Assembly (NCBI GenBank): GCA_010094025.1
Contig: ML991839.1
Span: forward strand, 62,001-126,000
Direction: 5' to 3'
Length of the DNA stretch: 64,000 nucleotides
Source of the DNA: Viridothelium virens
Taxonomy: Eukaryota; Ascomycota; Dothideomycetes; Trypetheliales; Trypetheliaceae
Below, one piece after another: positions 1 through 12,670 of this stretch. A program made the translations under genes and the position numbers. Below the pieces are notes generated by a model that was given only the letters and a program-made list of their open reading frames with translations, had not been told where the DNA came from and did no database searches. Position 1 is the stretch's first letter. Each line of letters begins with the position of its first letter.

Positions 1-2171
1 GTTTGCTCTGACTAATGATGTAATTCTAAGAAGTTTTCTCTCAAATACAACAAGTCATGAAGGGTTGTTGTAATACAGGAAACCCAAAAAATTATGGGAT
101 ATTGGGGTGTGTCTAGGGATTTAGACTACTACTACTCTACAGACCTGTCTTGCAAGCAAAAGATTGTACCACCAGAATCTCTATTTCTACGCAAACCTAT
201 CGCAGCATTTGGAAAGTTTCATGAGACCCCCTCTGGGCCAGTTGGGACATTCCTTAGCTCCGAAAAATGAGACTAAGAGATAGGACAGGGTAGGCCGAGA
301 GAAAGACCGCTCACCCGCACACGGGATAACGGCTTGTCGCCGCATAAAATAGCCAAGATTCGCACCATATATGTATGGATCAGCGCAGTCCTATCAAGGC
401 GCATTGTGGAGGAAGGGGCTAGGCATATCCTTATGCACCACACCAATGCATACAAAAGGTGGAATACATCTGTGTGACGTACAACGGCAGAAAGGCAAAA
501 TAACGCACCTCAGATAGCCAATCCTCGTCCCACTAACATCGCTCAAGCAATGATCGCTATGTTTGCTTTTATCAAGCAGATCCACTTCGCCTGGACAGCT
601 TGACCCATGACAAGGGTAAAGCGTTAACTGCCCTACCACCAAGGTGGCCTGTCTATGCGCCGCCATCCTTGAGTAACTCAAATGGCCCGTGTCCCCACTC
701 AAAACCCCCACCCGGAATGATGGGGAGAATTCTGCACCTTTGATTGACCAGGCGAAATCTTCCTATGGCTTTTATCCGGTCATTAGAGTAGAGCCAGAAA
801 TCCTCGGACTTGCCCACATGCAGCAAATTCCTTCACTCAACGTCTCTTGCTTCCTTAGATGGAAACGGCTCCTCGACATCGGATGAAGTACAGTAGTCAA
901 CTCGGGGATTTGTAGTGAACCATAGCAACAAAAAAGCTTAGCACCTTAGGATTGATTGGCTCAGCTTCGTCAGGTAAAGATCGACCACTTTCCAGATGGG
1001 GAAGAGAGCGCTAATGCACGTAGATGTCCGACGCAGGAAATTTCGTGTACGTGCGACGCCCTCGTCTGAACGTCTCGCGCAAAAGCTCCTCCGAGACCTG
1101 CCTATCTCTTCCAACGTAAGCTTCTTACACCATCCTGCCTGGTCAAATATCCACAAGATGCATACGCGGTCGTGGACCGAGAAATATTTTACTGCTGTCT
1201 CAACGGGCATATCACTTAATCCGTTTAGACGTGTTCTAGAACGCCGTTCTGTGGAAGTTCCTTGAGATGATCTTTTGACTAGACTGAGACATCCCCACTT
1301 AGACCGCTCAAGCTATGACTTGGATACATCGACAATGTACCGGTCAGACACTTTTCTGACTCGACCTTTTTCTTGACAAGGACTCGATCAACTGGACTCG
1401 CATCTCAACAAAAGTCTGTCCGCAGACGTGGTACAGTCAGGGGAGGCCTCGAACCTTGCATTTTGACCGCTGGGCCTTTTATCTGCGTCAAGCAGCCTTC
1501 CTGTATCATTTCATGCTGATGATACAGGATGATCGTTGCACTAGTCTGGAAAGCGCTGCCGACGATCTTCCATTGGCACATTCTTGAAATACGGGAGGGA
1601 GGGCCTGACTAGGAATTTGGCCCGAGGTGCATCCCCATCGACCTGGCGCCCGACGGGGTCAATAGCTATGTACCTAGAGAAAGCATCAATGGCAAGGTTT
1701 TTCCTACTGGAGTTTCTAAAGGGAAATGCATCACCGGTGTGTCAAGATTCAGCCAAGTCGAGGAGCATACGACCGGTGTATTCACATTTAGCAATAGCTC
1801 TTGCTGGAGCATGAACCATGCAGCAATCTATCCACTATGTGAACGCAATCAAAGGATATGGTTTGGGGGCCGACTTCACAAAGAGAACACCCTTAGATAA
1901 TAAAAAAAGTGCCTGATGCTGCGGACCCTATCATCTGTGGAATTAGGTAGCCTGCCAGGACCTCTATCACGTCAGCAAAGATAAGCCGTCTCATACACTA
2001 CATCTTTACGTCTCGGAGGGCGATCTGCGGGTGAGTAGCAACATTTAATTTCTGGAAAGTTATCTCATCATACTGATCCAAATATCCACAACGACATGGG
2101 CAGTCATGTCAAGTCTACACTGACGACTTTGATGTTGCATGTGATGTGTGAGAAGGCAATCTTATTAGGAA

Positions 2172-2345
2172 ATTGGCAATCCTATCACGTGAATAGGAGT
2201 GAGGTTCGTGAATTGGCTACGTATATAGATATCCTCGCCTCCATAGCTTAATCTACAAGCTTTCACCACCCATTCAGTTGTTTGTTACAACATCAGACTT
2301 TCAACTCTACACTTTTCAATTTCTATGTACCTATCTGCTTCCGAT
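2172..2345 (+). promoter_or_regulatory. promoter-like block without a gene
   Basis: Within 60 bp there are two inverted CCAAT boxes (ATTGG at 2172 and near 2212), an E-box CACGTG at 2186-2191 and a TATA-like GTATATAGAT at 2221. A pyrimidine-rich, initiator-like tract follows. The first ATG after it, near 2323, opens a frame of only about 13 codons. The arrangement resembles a fungal RNA polymerase II promoter, but no coding gene follows. It could drive a noncoding RNA, an unrecognised spliced gene or a dead gene. Confidence 0.3.
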
Positions 2346-2871
2346 TCTTCTGTTTCATGGTTTTAGAGGATGAGGAGTTGAGCTCCGGGGGGGCCTTACG
2401 TGATCGAAGGTGAGCAGGTAAGACATCAGACGGCAATTTTGTGAACCGACATGCAATCGAAGCCACACATATACATACTAGGATATGACGGTAGGGGTTT
2501 TTGTGGGTCAGATAAGAATCCTTCCTCTCTCATCTCTCAACCGTGTTGTCTCATGCCTTTGTCCTAGCTCGGATAGAAGCTGGCAGCATGTCAAGCATCC
2601 GAGTTTTGCTTCTAGCCATTGACATCTTGCTATGGGAGAGAGGCAAACCAGCAGTTCTAGGGTCAATGTTAAGACGACAGGAGCGACCGCAACCAATAAA
2701 AGTTCGTCATCGAGCTGTAAGATCCTTGAGAAATGAGGCTCAACACTATCATTTCGCTATTCGGCCAGGAGAAGGGACTATGCAAGCGCAGCCGACTTTT
2801 CAGTCTCCATTGCTGGTGGTTGATTGGCTACGAATGTCTATAGTAATTGTCCTCATTGCAGCGTCCAGGAT

Positions 2872-2891
2872 CAAGTTGATCAATCAACTTG
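2872..2891. repeat. 20-bp palindrome
   Basis: Two perfect 9-bp arms (CAAGTTGAT and ATCAACTTG) flank a 2-bp centre. It lies in the gene-poor left flank. It may be a dimeric protein-binding site or chance; nothing nearby suggests a role. Confidence 0.5.
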
Positions 2892-5800
2892 TGTGATAGG
2901 GTAGGGAAGAGCTAATTTCAGCTCGAACGCTCATTCCAGCATCAAGCATGTCTTTCTTGGCAGAGAATCAAATCACTACTCCATAATCCCCCGCGAACAT
3001 GCTTTCTCAAGCCCCCGAGGTATCTTTGGAAATTGTGGGTTTTTGTAGATGAGGATTGTCATGATAAACTCATGTCATAGGGAAAATGACTGAGCGTGTG
3101 GAGTCTTGTATGCGCAAGTAAAAGAAGCGTTGATCCGTCGCGAAGTGTTCGGCTTCTAGAGGCAGGCTTTGGTAGCCTCAAATGGAATTATCAAAGAAAG
3201 CTGCATTCGTGTAAACGAATGCTCTATTGGCCATGGTCGCAAGCACCGTCATCCCTTCCGAGAATATGGTGGCTATGAGTGAGCACTATCCTGCCAGCAA
3301 AAGTGTTTGTAGACGGCAAAGAAAAAGAATGGCGACTAGAACAAGGAGGTTTCACCGCACAAAGTCTACCGTATTGTCACTCCACTTACCCTTTGCTCAC
3401 GTTCATCATATAAAAACGCATAATAGCCGCTGTTTGAGCTCTGCTAACTCTCTGAAGGAGGCGACAGCTGGAACCAAAAGGCCAAGGTAAGGGTCCGGAC
3501 TCTAAAACACAAAGTGATCATTATCCGTGGGACAGTCGAAGAAAATCATAGCCACTTCCTGAAATTGGTTTTAGAACTCGACTGTCTGGGACAGCAAGAT
3601 CAATGTCAGCAAGAAAACCCCACTAACAGCAAAACAAGCTGAGCTATAATACATTACAGAGTCTATACTACCCCGTATTCTCGCCTTCCATTGACAAACC
3701 CCCATAGAGAGGTAGCTATCGCGATAGCGTGACGTATTGGAATCCTTTACTAACCATTTAGGGTGCTCTAGGAAGAACACACTAATATGAGATTATTTCC
3801 AAATCAAAGATACTGCGGACGGTATAATGGCAAGCCCTACCTACCTTTGTAAGCCAAGACGTGCAGTCTGTTCTGATTCAAAGTCCTTGATAGCTCCCAT
3901 TTAGCACTAAGCTGTGCGGAGGCGGTTGTGATGTTTCAGAGCAGACAACTCTTTGGACATGACACGACGACTTGCAGAAATAAAGATAGGGACGATGGCA
4001 AAGGGTCTAATATGAACACGTCCAACGCTACGAAAATGAAACTGAGTTAAGTCAACTGTTCTGAAAGCTCTAGTACTTTGCGATCGATGTAAAACGTAAT
4101 GACCTCTCTACGGCCAGCAAGAAGGCATCTCGTGCAGCAAAAATCCTTAGGAGCATCCTTTATTGCTCAATTTAGATATATACAGTAGTCGTCGCTCTAC
4201 GATATAAGGCTCCTGATTTGAGCACAGTGTCTTACACGACCTATTCTGGAGTATCACGGGAACATCGTTAGAGGCTTGACGACTCCAACTTAGCTATCTG
4301 CCAGATTCTTCAGGACGAAGCACGTGCGGAAGTTCCCAATTGATCGCGAAATGAGCTCGTCGACAGACTTGTACATCATGCTTGGGTGCTTACGCTGCTG
4401 GTGCTTCTCCGTCATATATGGATGTCTGGTATCTCGTATGATCAGTTTGGGGGCTTTGTAAAGGCAATGAACCGCGGTATCTGATTGAATACTTAAGACA
4501 ACTTACTCTGAGTCCCCGGATCGTGGAAATAGAATGAAGTCGTTGTGTAGATGTGTGACTGCTGCGACCTATGCATCATACGCGGTTGTCAAGATTGGCA
4601 GCCATGAGTCTGCCATTTGGAATACCTGCACCTGATCAAAATTATGATTGGGTCAGAATACTGAGTATATTATGTTTTGTTGTATAGATCTTCGCTATAT
4701 TTACCATACGCTGTTGAAATCTGGACCTTTCAGAGAGTGCGGACACCAGAGACGGCAAAAAGAAAGGAGGGAGGACCGGGAGCTCGGAGACTTCGATAAT
4801 GTCAGCCCTGGGTCTTAGATACCTTGGTCACGCTTCATGTGAGTTTGGCGTATACTTTCCGAGAAGTAACAGGTTCAGACCCCTAATGACGATGATGTAA
4901 AGATTCTGGGTTTGTCAAGACTTGGCATTCCTGCTTGTTACATATCAAGACTCATTGAATTGTCGTCGTTCAGAGATAGGAAGACTGTGTGCAGTGAAGG
5001 AGGCTTAAAGTTTTCGAAAACCTTACAAACGTATGGGTCTGGCTGCTAGACAGATATAGCAAAATTCGGCGGGACTCAGAATTGGCCTCTATCTATGTGT
5101 ATGTGCACCCCTTTGAATAATAACGTGTGAAAATTTGGGAAGGTCATTGATCATGGCGCGAACCTTGTTGATGGCACCTGCGCACATTGCAATTTCTTTC
5201 AGTAAAGCTGGAAAAGGTATGCAAGAGATCGTACAGTCTATCTTTGTTATACGCCCCCTTACCTACACTTTACATCTGGTTGACAGATCTAGAGGATATC
5301 GGAAATATGGTCACAAAGTTGAGACTTACATTCGCTACCTTCTTGGCCACTCAATCTCTTCCATTCATGGGTCAAATACGACGGCCTTCAGAAATCATAA
5401 TTCGTCATAGGACCGCGAATTCCCATTCTGTTATCCAGTTCTCATACAATCCATTGCTTGGACAGGGGTTGGGGGGATGAGGGTCGTGCATGGTGGGACT
5501 GTGATCATAGAGCGTTAGAGTAGTTGAGATTTGGTCGGAATGGGAGATCCAGCAGCTGTAGCACAGGAGCATCAATCCGTTGCTTCCGAGAAGTATTGTG
5601 CGTCAGACATCCAGAGATGCATCAGCATTCGTGGTCTCTAGCCAAGTCTTCTTCCACCATAACTTGTCATCGTAGCTTTATAGTACTCTTTCCTTCTACA
5701 TTCAGTCGAGAGCTGTGGACTCGATTAAGAATCTTGGGTTTAATGATGAATGAGGTGAGCGTAAACGATCGATTGCCCTCCAAAAAAGAGTGAGTGAGAG

Positions 5801-6948
5801 TCTGAAGGTGGCTACAGAGAGACTCCAAATCAATGCAGAGGAAAATTACAATCCAGCAACCAAGTACAAGAGGGAAGAAGTTCGAGATGAAGGCTAGATG
5901 GACACATGACACAGAAATAACTACACAGGAAGGTAACAGAGGCCCGGTCTATTCGCTGCGCAGGTACCATACAGGATAGAGACCGAACTTCCCACGCGCG
6001 TTGGGTAGAGTGGTACGAGCAAGATATCGCTGAACGTTAGACTTCTGGAATCTAGGTCCACGCCCGTGATCGAGCCTTTAGCATTCCTAACTCAGACTTG
6101 TCTCATGCGACAAGGCGTAAATGGCATCATCGAAGAGTCGGTCGATTGGCGTTGCGAGGCTTGAGACGGAAGAAAGGGTGCGGTGAAATATATAATTAGA
6201 GGGGGGCATGGCCATCTGCCTGGGAAGGCGGTAATTACGAGGGAACTTCAAGTGAGCACTGCACATTGGTCAGCGGAATTGATAAGTGACAAGGGGATTT
6301 AGAAGGACTTTTGAGGTTGGATCCGCTGTGCAGGTATGGGATGCGGTGGGATCATAGAAGATAAGAGGAAGTATTATTAACAGGAGAGTGATTCGGGATT
6401 CGGAGTTGTCCTGCATCCGGTCGAGTCAAGTCTCATAAGTGTGCAGCGGCCTCAGGCATCACGCCTTGGAGGTGACCCCACATGGCCACATGACATAAAC
6501 AATGTAGAAATCAAAGATCTAACCACCTTAGCTACTACCGTCCTCCCCTCAGGACGCCGACCCCCAGAAAGTCGGGATGTTTTCGCCCTCATCAGTCACC
6601 TCGACGGCATGCAAATGCTTGACTAGTCATCTTGATAAAGTCTTTCTATTCTATCGGAAGTAATGGTGTCCACTGGCGGTGTCGCTTATCTCTCTCTTAG
6701 TCTTTCGACAGATTGGCTTTACGACCAAACCATGGGCTTTTGCAAAGGTCCACACGGCTCCCCGACCCTCCACCAAAGCATTCCTCCTACATAGGGGAGA
6801 ATGAAAGCATCCCAGTACCATTCTTGAGCGCAGAAAACAAACCCAAGTTAAGGAACTGGGCCAAACCACAGGAAAGGCTCATTGCCGAATATGTCCGAAA
6901 GCAATAGAGCATGGGCGCATCTTCAACCAGGCCAATGCTCATGACCTT

Positions 6949-8505
6949 CTAGTTCTCCGCGTCACTGTCGTAATCTAGAACAGTCTTCTTCCCAGCCTCT
7001 TGACTCAAGTACACTTCTTTCGAGGTAGGCGGGATCCCCAACCCATTGCGATTCCTGAAAAAGAGGACACCTTTGCCCTCGCCTTCGGCGTCATCGCTCG
7101 GCTCCACCCAATGGCACCATCTGGCGCTGGTCCACAGCGCCTTGAGGAAGCCCCAAGGACCGCCTGCAGTATCGCTACGATAGTGATTGCCCATGATAGG
7201 CTTGATAGCCTCACTGGCCTCGTCGGCGTGGTAGAAGGGGATGGTGCTCACGTAGTGATGCAAGACGTGCGTCTCGATAATGCCGTGGAACAGATGGCGT
7301 CCAATGAAGCCCATGTCTCGATCAATGGTTGCAGCAGCTCCGCGGGCAAAGGTCCAGGTATGACCTGTATAGTGAGGAAGAGATGGGTCGGTGTGCTGGA
7401 GAAAGGTGATGGCGACTGTGAACCAACATGTTAGGCGTTGGTGAGAAGCATTGCCGGAGACTTACTTACCAAGCCAGTGATTGACCCAAAGATAGGGGGC
7501 AAAATACCAAACAAGCATATTGCTCCAGCCAAACTTTTGACCGAGGATGAAGAGGACCATGCCCACAATAGCAAGACCCAGGTCACTGAGCAAGATGAGA
7601 TGTTCATCCTTCTTCTCGTACAGCGGACTTGAGGGCAGAAAATGGTTGATGCCCGAGAAGAAGCCATTCTTCTTGCCCTTGCCCTTGCCTTCGGGCTGAC
7701 GCTCATGGAAATCGTGGCCAGTGACATTGGATAGCAGGTATGCGAGCCAGCCCCCAAGCTGCTGATACAATAGATGCCACACCGTGTACAGAGGCGCCTC
7801 CTCCACCAGCTCGGCAATCTCGTGGGCAGCCTTTCCCCATTTGGACGCGTACTCCTCCCGTGTGGCAGGCACGAAAACCATGTCACGTTCGATATGACCC
7901 GTCGACTTGTGATGCTTGCCATGTGAGATTTTCCAGGAGAAGTAGGGCACAAGGAGTGCGGAATGAAGTAAAAATCCCACCGTATCGTTCAGCTTCTTGG
8001 ACGGCGAGAACGACTGGTGACCAGCCTCATGGGCGAGGACCCAGAGACCTGTCCCAAACAGGCCTTGGACGAAGGTGTATACCACCCACAGACAAAACCG
8101 AACGGCTTTGGAAGGCACTGCTTCAGCCGTCACGTAATGGTAAAAGATATAGAAGACCGTCGCAAGACATGCAAGGTCACGAGCAACGTATTGCAGACCC
8201 TGACGGCCAGACCGTTCGAAGCAGTGCAGGGGAATTGCGTCCCGGATTTGCTTGATGGTGTAATCTGGGATGCTGAAATCGTTGCCATATGTGTCCACCA
8301 GCCTTCCACGACCATCCTTGGCCACAGGCTCCTCCAGGGAGCTGAGCGAGGACAACGAAGTTGACGAGGGTGATTGACGTGGCGTCTCCGCGGGAGAGTC
8401 TGACGGAGAGACAGCGGTAGAGGTTGATGTTGAGGAGGCAGTGGAGTCGACTTTTAAAGTCGTTCGAAGAAGTGCCGCATTCTGCGGCAAGGCAGAGCTT
8501 GACAT
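6949..8505 (-). CDS. delta-12 (oleate) fatty acid desaturase
   Basis: A 500-aa membrane desaturase converting oleoyl to linoleoyl chains in the endoplasmic reticulum. Exons are 8505-7470 and 7415-6949, with a 54-bp intron (donor GTAAGT, acceptor TTCACAG). The three histidine boxes that bind the di-iron centre are visible: HEAGH at 159-163, HGKHH at 195-199 and HVLHH at 395-399. Hydrophobic segments surround them as usual. The first 60 residues are Ser/Thr-rich and probably cytosolic. Length matches fungal delta-12 enzymes of about 480 aa. The start is the first ATG (8505); a TTG three codons upstream was ignored. Delta-12 is preferred over omega-3 from overall resemblance only, because the two classes are close and can be bifunctional. 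Confidence 0.92.
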
Positions 8506-9979
8506 GATAGGCAAGCGAGTAGGTATCTCTTTGAGAGAATGACGACCAGTGCTAACAGCAGATCAGGTCTGAGGGTGCCAACAAGGAGACGGCGGGTCCA
8601 ACTGCAAAGCAAAGGCGAATTAATGAGTTTGTTGAGGACTTCGGTGAATCAAGAGACAAGCGTTGAGGTGCGATGTCGTGAATGCGAACCAAGCATCTGA
8701 CACGAAGAGTGTGAAAGAGGTAGTGGGCAATATCAAGATAAACTCAATGGCCAAGGCCCGATGGCACCCACGAGAGTCAATGGGGGGGAAGAAAGAGGGA
8801 TGAAGAGGAGGTGGTTTCTTGGTTTAGAGCGTCGTGAGGGTCTAAAATTTCCCAGCGTGGGCCTGGCGCGGTGGACCCTGAATGGAAGAGAGCGACGCAC
8901 GCACCCATTGCACCTAAGACAAGACGGCGCCCTAGCACTCAACTGGCACTGGAAGCACAGCCAGCCTGCGCAGGGTCTCAATGGGTAGCCAAGATACCGG
9001 ACTGGGCTAGCTCCGAGCTAGCGCAGGCTCTAGCCGAGGCTTTCGACGAACTCAGATCTATTACTCGGTACCCCTCGACTCGCTCCACTGCTTCGAGCCT
9101 GGGCAGCCCGAGCATGCTGTGTTCTTGTATACCTTGCTTCCACAAGTGGGGACCATACTCCGTTCTCGTTGCTTAATAGATTGAATCTGGTCGGTCGAGT
9201 TTCTGTAGCATCAAGGAGATCTTGCAGAGAACACGGAATAACTACGGAGTACTTTCGGCGAGGATGCAATTCGTTTGAGATCAGGGGTATCCCACACCAT
9301 CTCGTGGCGAGACCAGCTAGGCAGTCCCTTGAAGATCTCTTTTGCACGTTTCTGAGCATTTGGTGGAGGCACCGGAGGGATCTCCACGGCTTTGTCGTCA
9401 GATGTTCAAGCGTCCACACCAGTCCATCTCTCCACATACTTACGGAGTACAGAGCGGTGAGTTGGCCAACCCTTCACCGCTGCTCCAATTCAAGTCTACT
9501 GCCGAGGTCCACAACTTTGGAACCCTCAAACATTTTTTGGTGGTACGGCTTGGCATGCGCGAGAAGGCGTTGCGGCTTGGAAAGGTCCATCGTAGATTAG
9601 TCGCTTGAGGAACGATTCGCAGTTGTGTAATTACCAAAGTATCAACGAGACCAGCTTAGAGCCGCAGCTGCGTTAAGCATGTGATGTCAGCCATTGCCCA
9701 CTGCTGGTGCCGAGACCTCCCACGCCCGCACGCCCACCGTCGGACTATTTTCTGTTGAGTGCCAATCCGTGGCTTGCATCTGTGGCTAAGGCATCGGAGT
9801 TGACCCCGATTGTTGGCGCCGCGCCCACATACCTACGCCACACCCCCCCCTTCTTTCCCCCTTCGACATCTACCGTATCTACGTGCCGCCAGTATCGACC
9901 GGTGGTATGAATGTATGGCAGGTTCGAGGTGTATCTAGCTAGGTCATCCATCTTATGGTTCTCTAATGGAGCTGATCGA
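8506..9979. other. intergenic, desaturase promoter and LtrA 3' side
   Basis: About 1.5 kb with no supported gene. The desaturase reads leftward, so the left part should hold its promoter and 5' leader. The right part is the 3' flank of the LtrA-family gene. Two exact copies of TACGGAGTA lie at 9243-9251 and 9441-9449. Confidence 0.6.
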
Positions 9980-12134
9980 CTACATGCAGCTTGCCAAACA
10001 CGGCCTCCCCTGCACCCTTCCCATTCTCATAGCCCTCTCTTGTTCCCTCTCTGCCACCTCCTCCACATTCAGTACCTGCCCTTTGATCACACTAGCCTCG
10101 AGGTCTCTCTTACTCACTCCTCGACATCGTGCCATGTATTTGCACTTCCTTGCGCCTTCATCACTGAAGCTCTCGCGGCAGAACCAAAAACCTGCCTGTG
10201 AGCAGGATACACCATACAAATCAACTGCGAGCACGAGGAAGATAAGCGATGTCGTTGTTGCAATGAGCTTCAACGACGTCAAGGATTTTGCAGGCCCAAG
10301 CGGCAAAAGCATCAGCACGATGGACACTGCGAAGCGGAGCGCGAGGCGGTGGCGCTTGCGCAGACGTGCCGTCGCAATCGTGCGATGCTCATTTGAGGCC
10401 GATAGAATACCCATACAGGCGAGAGCGATGCCGAGTCCCGTGCAGTAGAACCAGCGCTGGCCCCGACTGACTTCCAGTTCGGAGCGTGCCATGTAAGTCT
10501 CGGAGAGGGTTTCCATGGATGATCGGGATGTATCATGAGCAAGCAGAATGCGACTTAATGCCGCGCCGGAAATGGCATAGGCCATGACCAAGGGAACATG
10601 GGAGGAGACCCATAAGAACGCTACAGATGTATGAGTGACTTCTTTCGCCAAGCGCTGGGAACAACTTGGGTAGCCTGGACTTACACGTGACGAAATGACG
10701 CCTGATGGCATGCGTATGCAAATTCCAGCTGTCGACCTCAAAATACATCCACCCCAGACTAAATGCCTGCACCAATCCTAGAGATGCCTTCCCTAAGAAA
10801 TCATTGAAATTCTGAGTCGCTGTGGCCCGACTCTGATACATCAACCCTACCACGCTGTAACCTAATACGAGGATGAAGAAGGCGCCCGATCGCTCAATCC
10901 GATGCTCCAGATTGACGCCCGGGTGGAACTCAAAGCTCTTCCTAGCCCAACCCCGTAGCTGGTCTGTGGGAAACTTCTCCATCGACCGCTGCAGCAGCAT
11001 GGTCAATCCAACCCCAAAGATGTCGAACACGATGGCAACCCAGATCAGCGGTTGCCGTCGTGCCACTGACTCCACGTGAATGCTACCGATCCAGAGTGCC
11101 GCGGGAACCAACGCAGCAAGCATCTGCCCAACCATTGTCATACGGACCATCGGAATGAGGTACGCCGCACCCGCAAAGGATGCAGCCGTGAACAGACGAG
11201 CGGCAAGGTAGCAAGCAACGAGGGGCGTCCACGTCGTGCTGAAGCATTCGGAGATCGAGGTAGTGAAGGCCAGGAGGCAGGCGAGGGTGAAGAGGATCGA
11301 AAGGCGACGGACGACATCGTCGGCATCGAACCAATTTACCATCAGCGAAACGTCTGTCCAGATCTTCCAGCCCATATTGAAGGTGATGGCAAAGCGAAGG
11401 AGCGATTCGCCCGTTGCCTCTTCTACCGCCGAGTCTCCCGCAACAGCGATGATGCCCACGTAGAGAAGGTCCACAAAGAGCTCGTACCACGCAACTTCCT
11501 GCGTCTCTTGGGCGCGCCAAAGGAGGCCCTTGTGAAAGTATTGACGTACAATGGGTTTGACGAAGAATTTCATCATCCGACCCTTCTTTCTTTCCGCATC
11601 CCAATCTCGTGGCCCATGCTCATCGTCATCGTCGTGTTCATCGTATAACGAATTTGCTGAGCTCGAGTTGGGACTGCTGTTATGTGTTCGCAAATGTGCG
11701 CTGTAACCGTATTTTGAAAAGCTCGCATCTAGCTGGACGGCATGCTCTGATATCGTGTGTAACTCGTTGGACAATGAGTCCATGTTGCGAATGACACTCT
11801 CGAGCTCTTCAAAAAGATCACTGTGTTTTTCTCGCAACGCATTGCGTCGGCCTTCATGGTAAGCATGCGCATCTCTCAACGCTTCGACGTGCTCTGCCGA
11901 GCCATGGATGACGAGCTCGAAATCGCCCTCCTTTTCGATCGCGCTGACGGTCTTGCGAAGGATTTCAATGTCGCTGGGTGAGGCTGCGACGTGGACTTTC
12001 TTGCCATCAGGGTGGAGGAAATGGCGAATGCGTTTACCTGAGTGGTGCTGGTGTCCTCCGAACGAGACGCGATGATGCTGACTAGGTGCCAATGTCGAAG
12101 CCGTCTCAAAGGTCGTTGTCGGCGTCGTCGACAT
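9980..12134 (-). CDS. LtrA (low temperature requirement A) family membrane protein
   Basis: A 696-aa multi-pass membrane protein of the LtrA family (first described in Listeria; molecular role unknown in fungi). Exons are 12134-10685 and 10620-9980, with a 64-bp intron (donor GTAAGTCC, acceptor CTGTAG). About 210 residues of soluble N-terminus come first, with an acidic EHDDDDEH stretch. Then comes the family signature region EVAWYELFVDLLYVG, followed by many hydrophobic helices to near the C-terminus. Start choice: the frame is open upstream, but only GTG codons occur there, and the first ATG is at 12134 with A at -3. It could be a transporter or sensor; function is not inferable from sequence alone. 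Confidence 0.85.
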
Positions 12135-12670
12135 CGTGCCAGCGACGCAAGCCCGACGGCAGACTGAAGACACCTTCGAGAGGGCGCACACCCGCTATGT
12201 ATAGGGCCGTCATGTCGCCGCATATGAACCGAAGATAATGGAAGGTGCCAAGCCTTGGAATGGCTGAAGGAAGAGCGGCATTTCGCGAAGCTACCAATCA
12301 ACAACGTTTTTGCAACGCCTACGACCAGAATAGCAGTGGTGATAGGAGGTGCGTAAGCCACCAGAATTGCTGACTTAGCGTGAGGCTGAAAGGGAAAATA
12401 GAACGCCACCGCTGTAGTCCCACCACTAAAGTTCGATCACTAAATTTCTTAAGCCATCTCCTCTGGGTGGAATGAATGTATTGAGCTACGAGCAGTTCTA
12501 GTCTTAGAAACAATTCTATGAAAAATGGCGACTACCTGGGTCGACCACTCACACACCTCTTCCCTCTGGGAAGTGAAATTAGAGTCAGCCATTCGTGGTG
12601 AGTTTCTCGGCAGCCGTCCTAATATCGTGCCAAACCACATCACTACCTATCAGTTGAAAATTATCCTTCA
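12135..12670. other. intergenic between LtrA gene and antiporter
   Basis: About 540 bp. It holds the promoter of the leftward LtrA-family gene and the 3' flank of the leftward antiporter gene. No further coding or repeat structure was seen. Confidence 0.6.

Larger units (their letters stand above)
1..6948. other. gene-poor left flank, no supported gene
   Basis: Nearly 7 kb contains no reading frame longer than about 120 codons. I could not link any short frame to a protein family or join them through plausible introns. No terminal repeats, transposase or reverse transcriptase motifs were recognised. It may be a spacer or an old decayed repeat region. The visible structures are an isolated promoter-like block near 2.17-2.35 kb, a 20-bp palindrome at 2872-2891 and a few short inverted repeats. 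The desaturase gene ends at the right border. Confidence 0.6.

Noticed and set aside
1-6948. Mobile element in the left flank
   Set aside because: No terminal repeats, target duplications or element proteins could be recognised; only general gene poverty supports it.
7740-8364. Plus-strand frames of 115-171 codons
   Set aside because: They lie antisense to the desaturase exon, which has clear family motifs; these are shadow frames of its codon bias.
11076-11648. 190-codon plus-strand frame
   Set aside because: It is antisense to the LtrA-family membrane domain and has highly charged, family-less sequence; a shadow frame.
12135-12191. Upstream extension of the LtrA-family protein by 19 residues
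   Set aside because: The extension would begin with GTG; the first ATG in the frame is at 12134.
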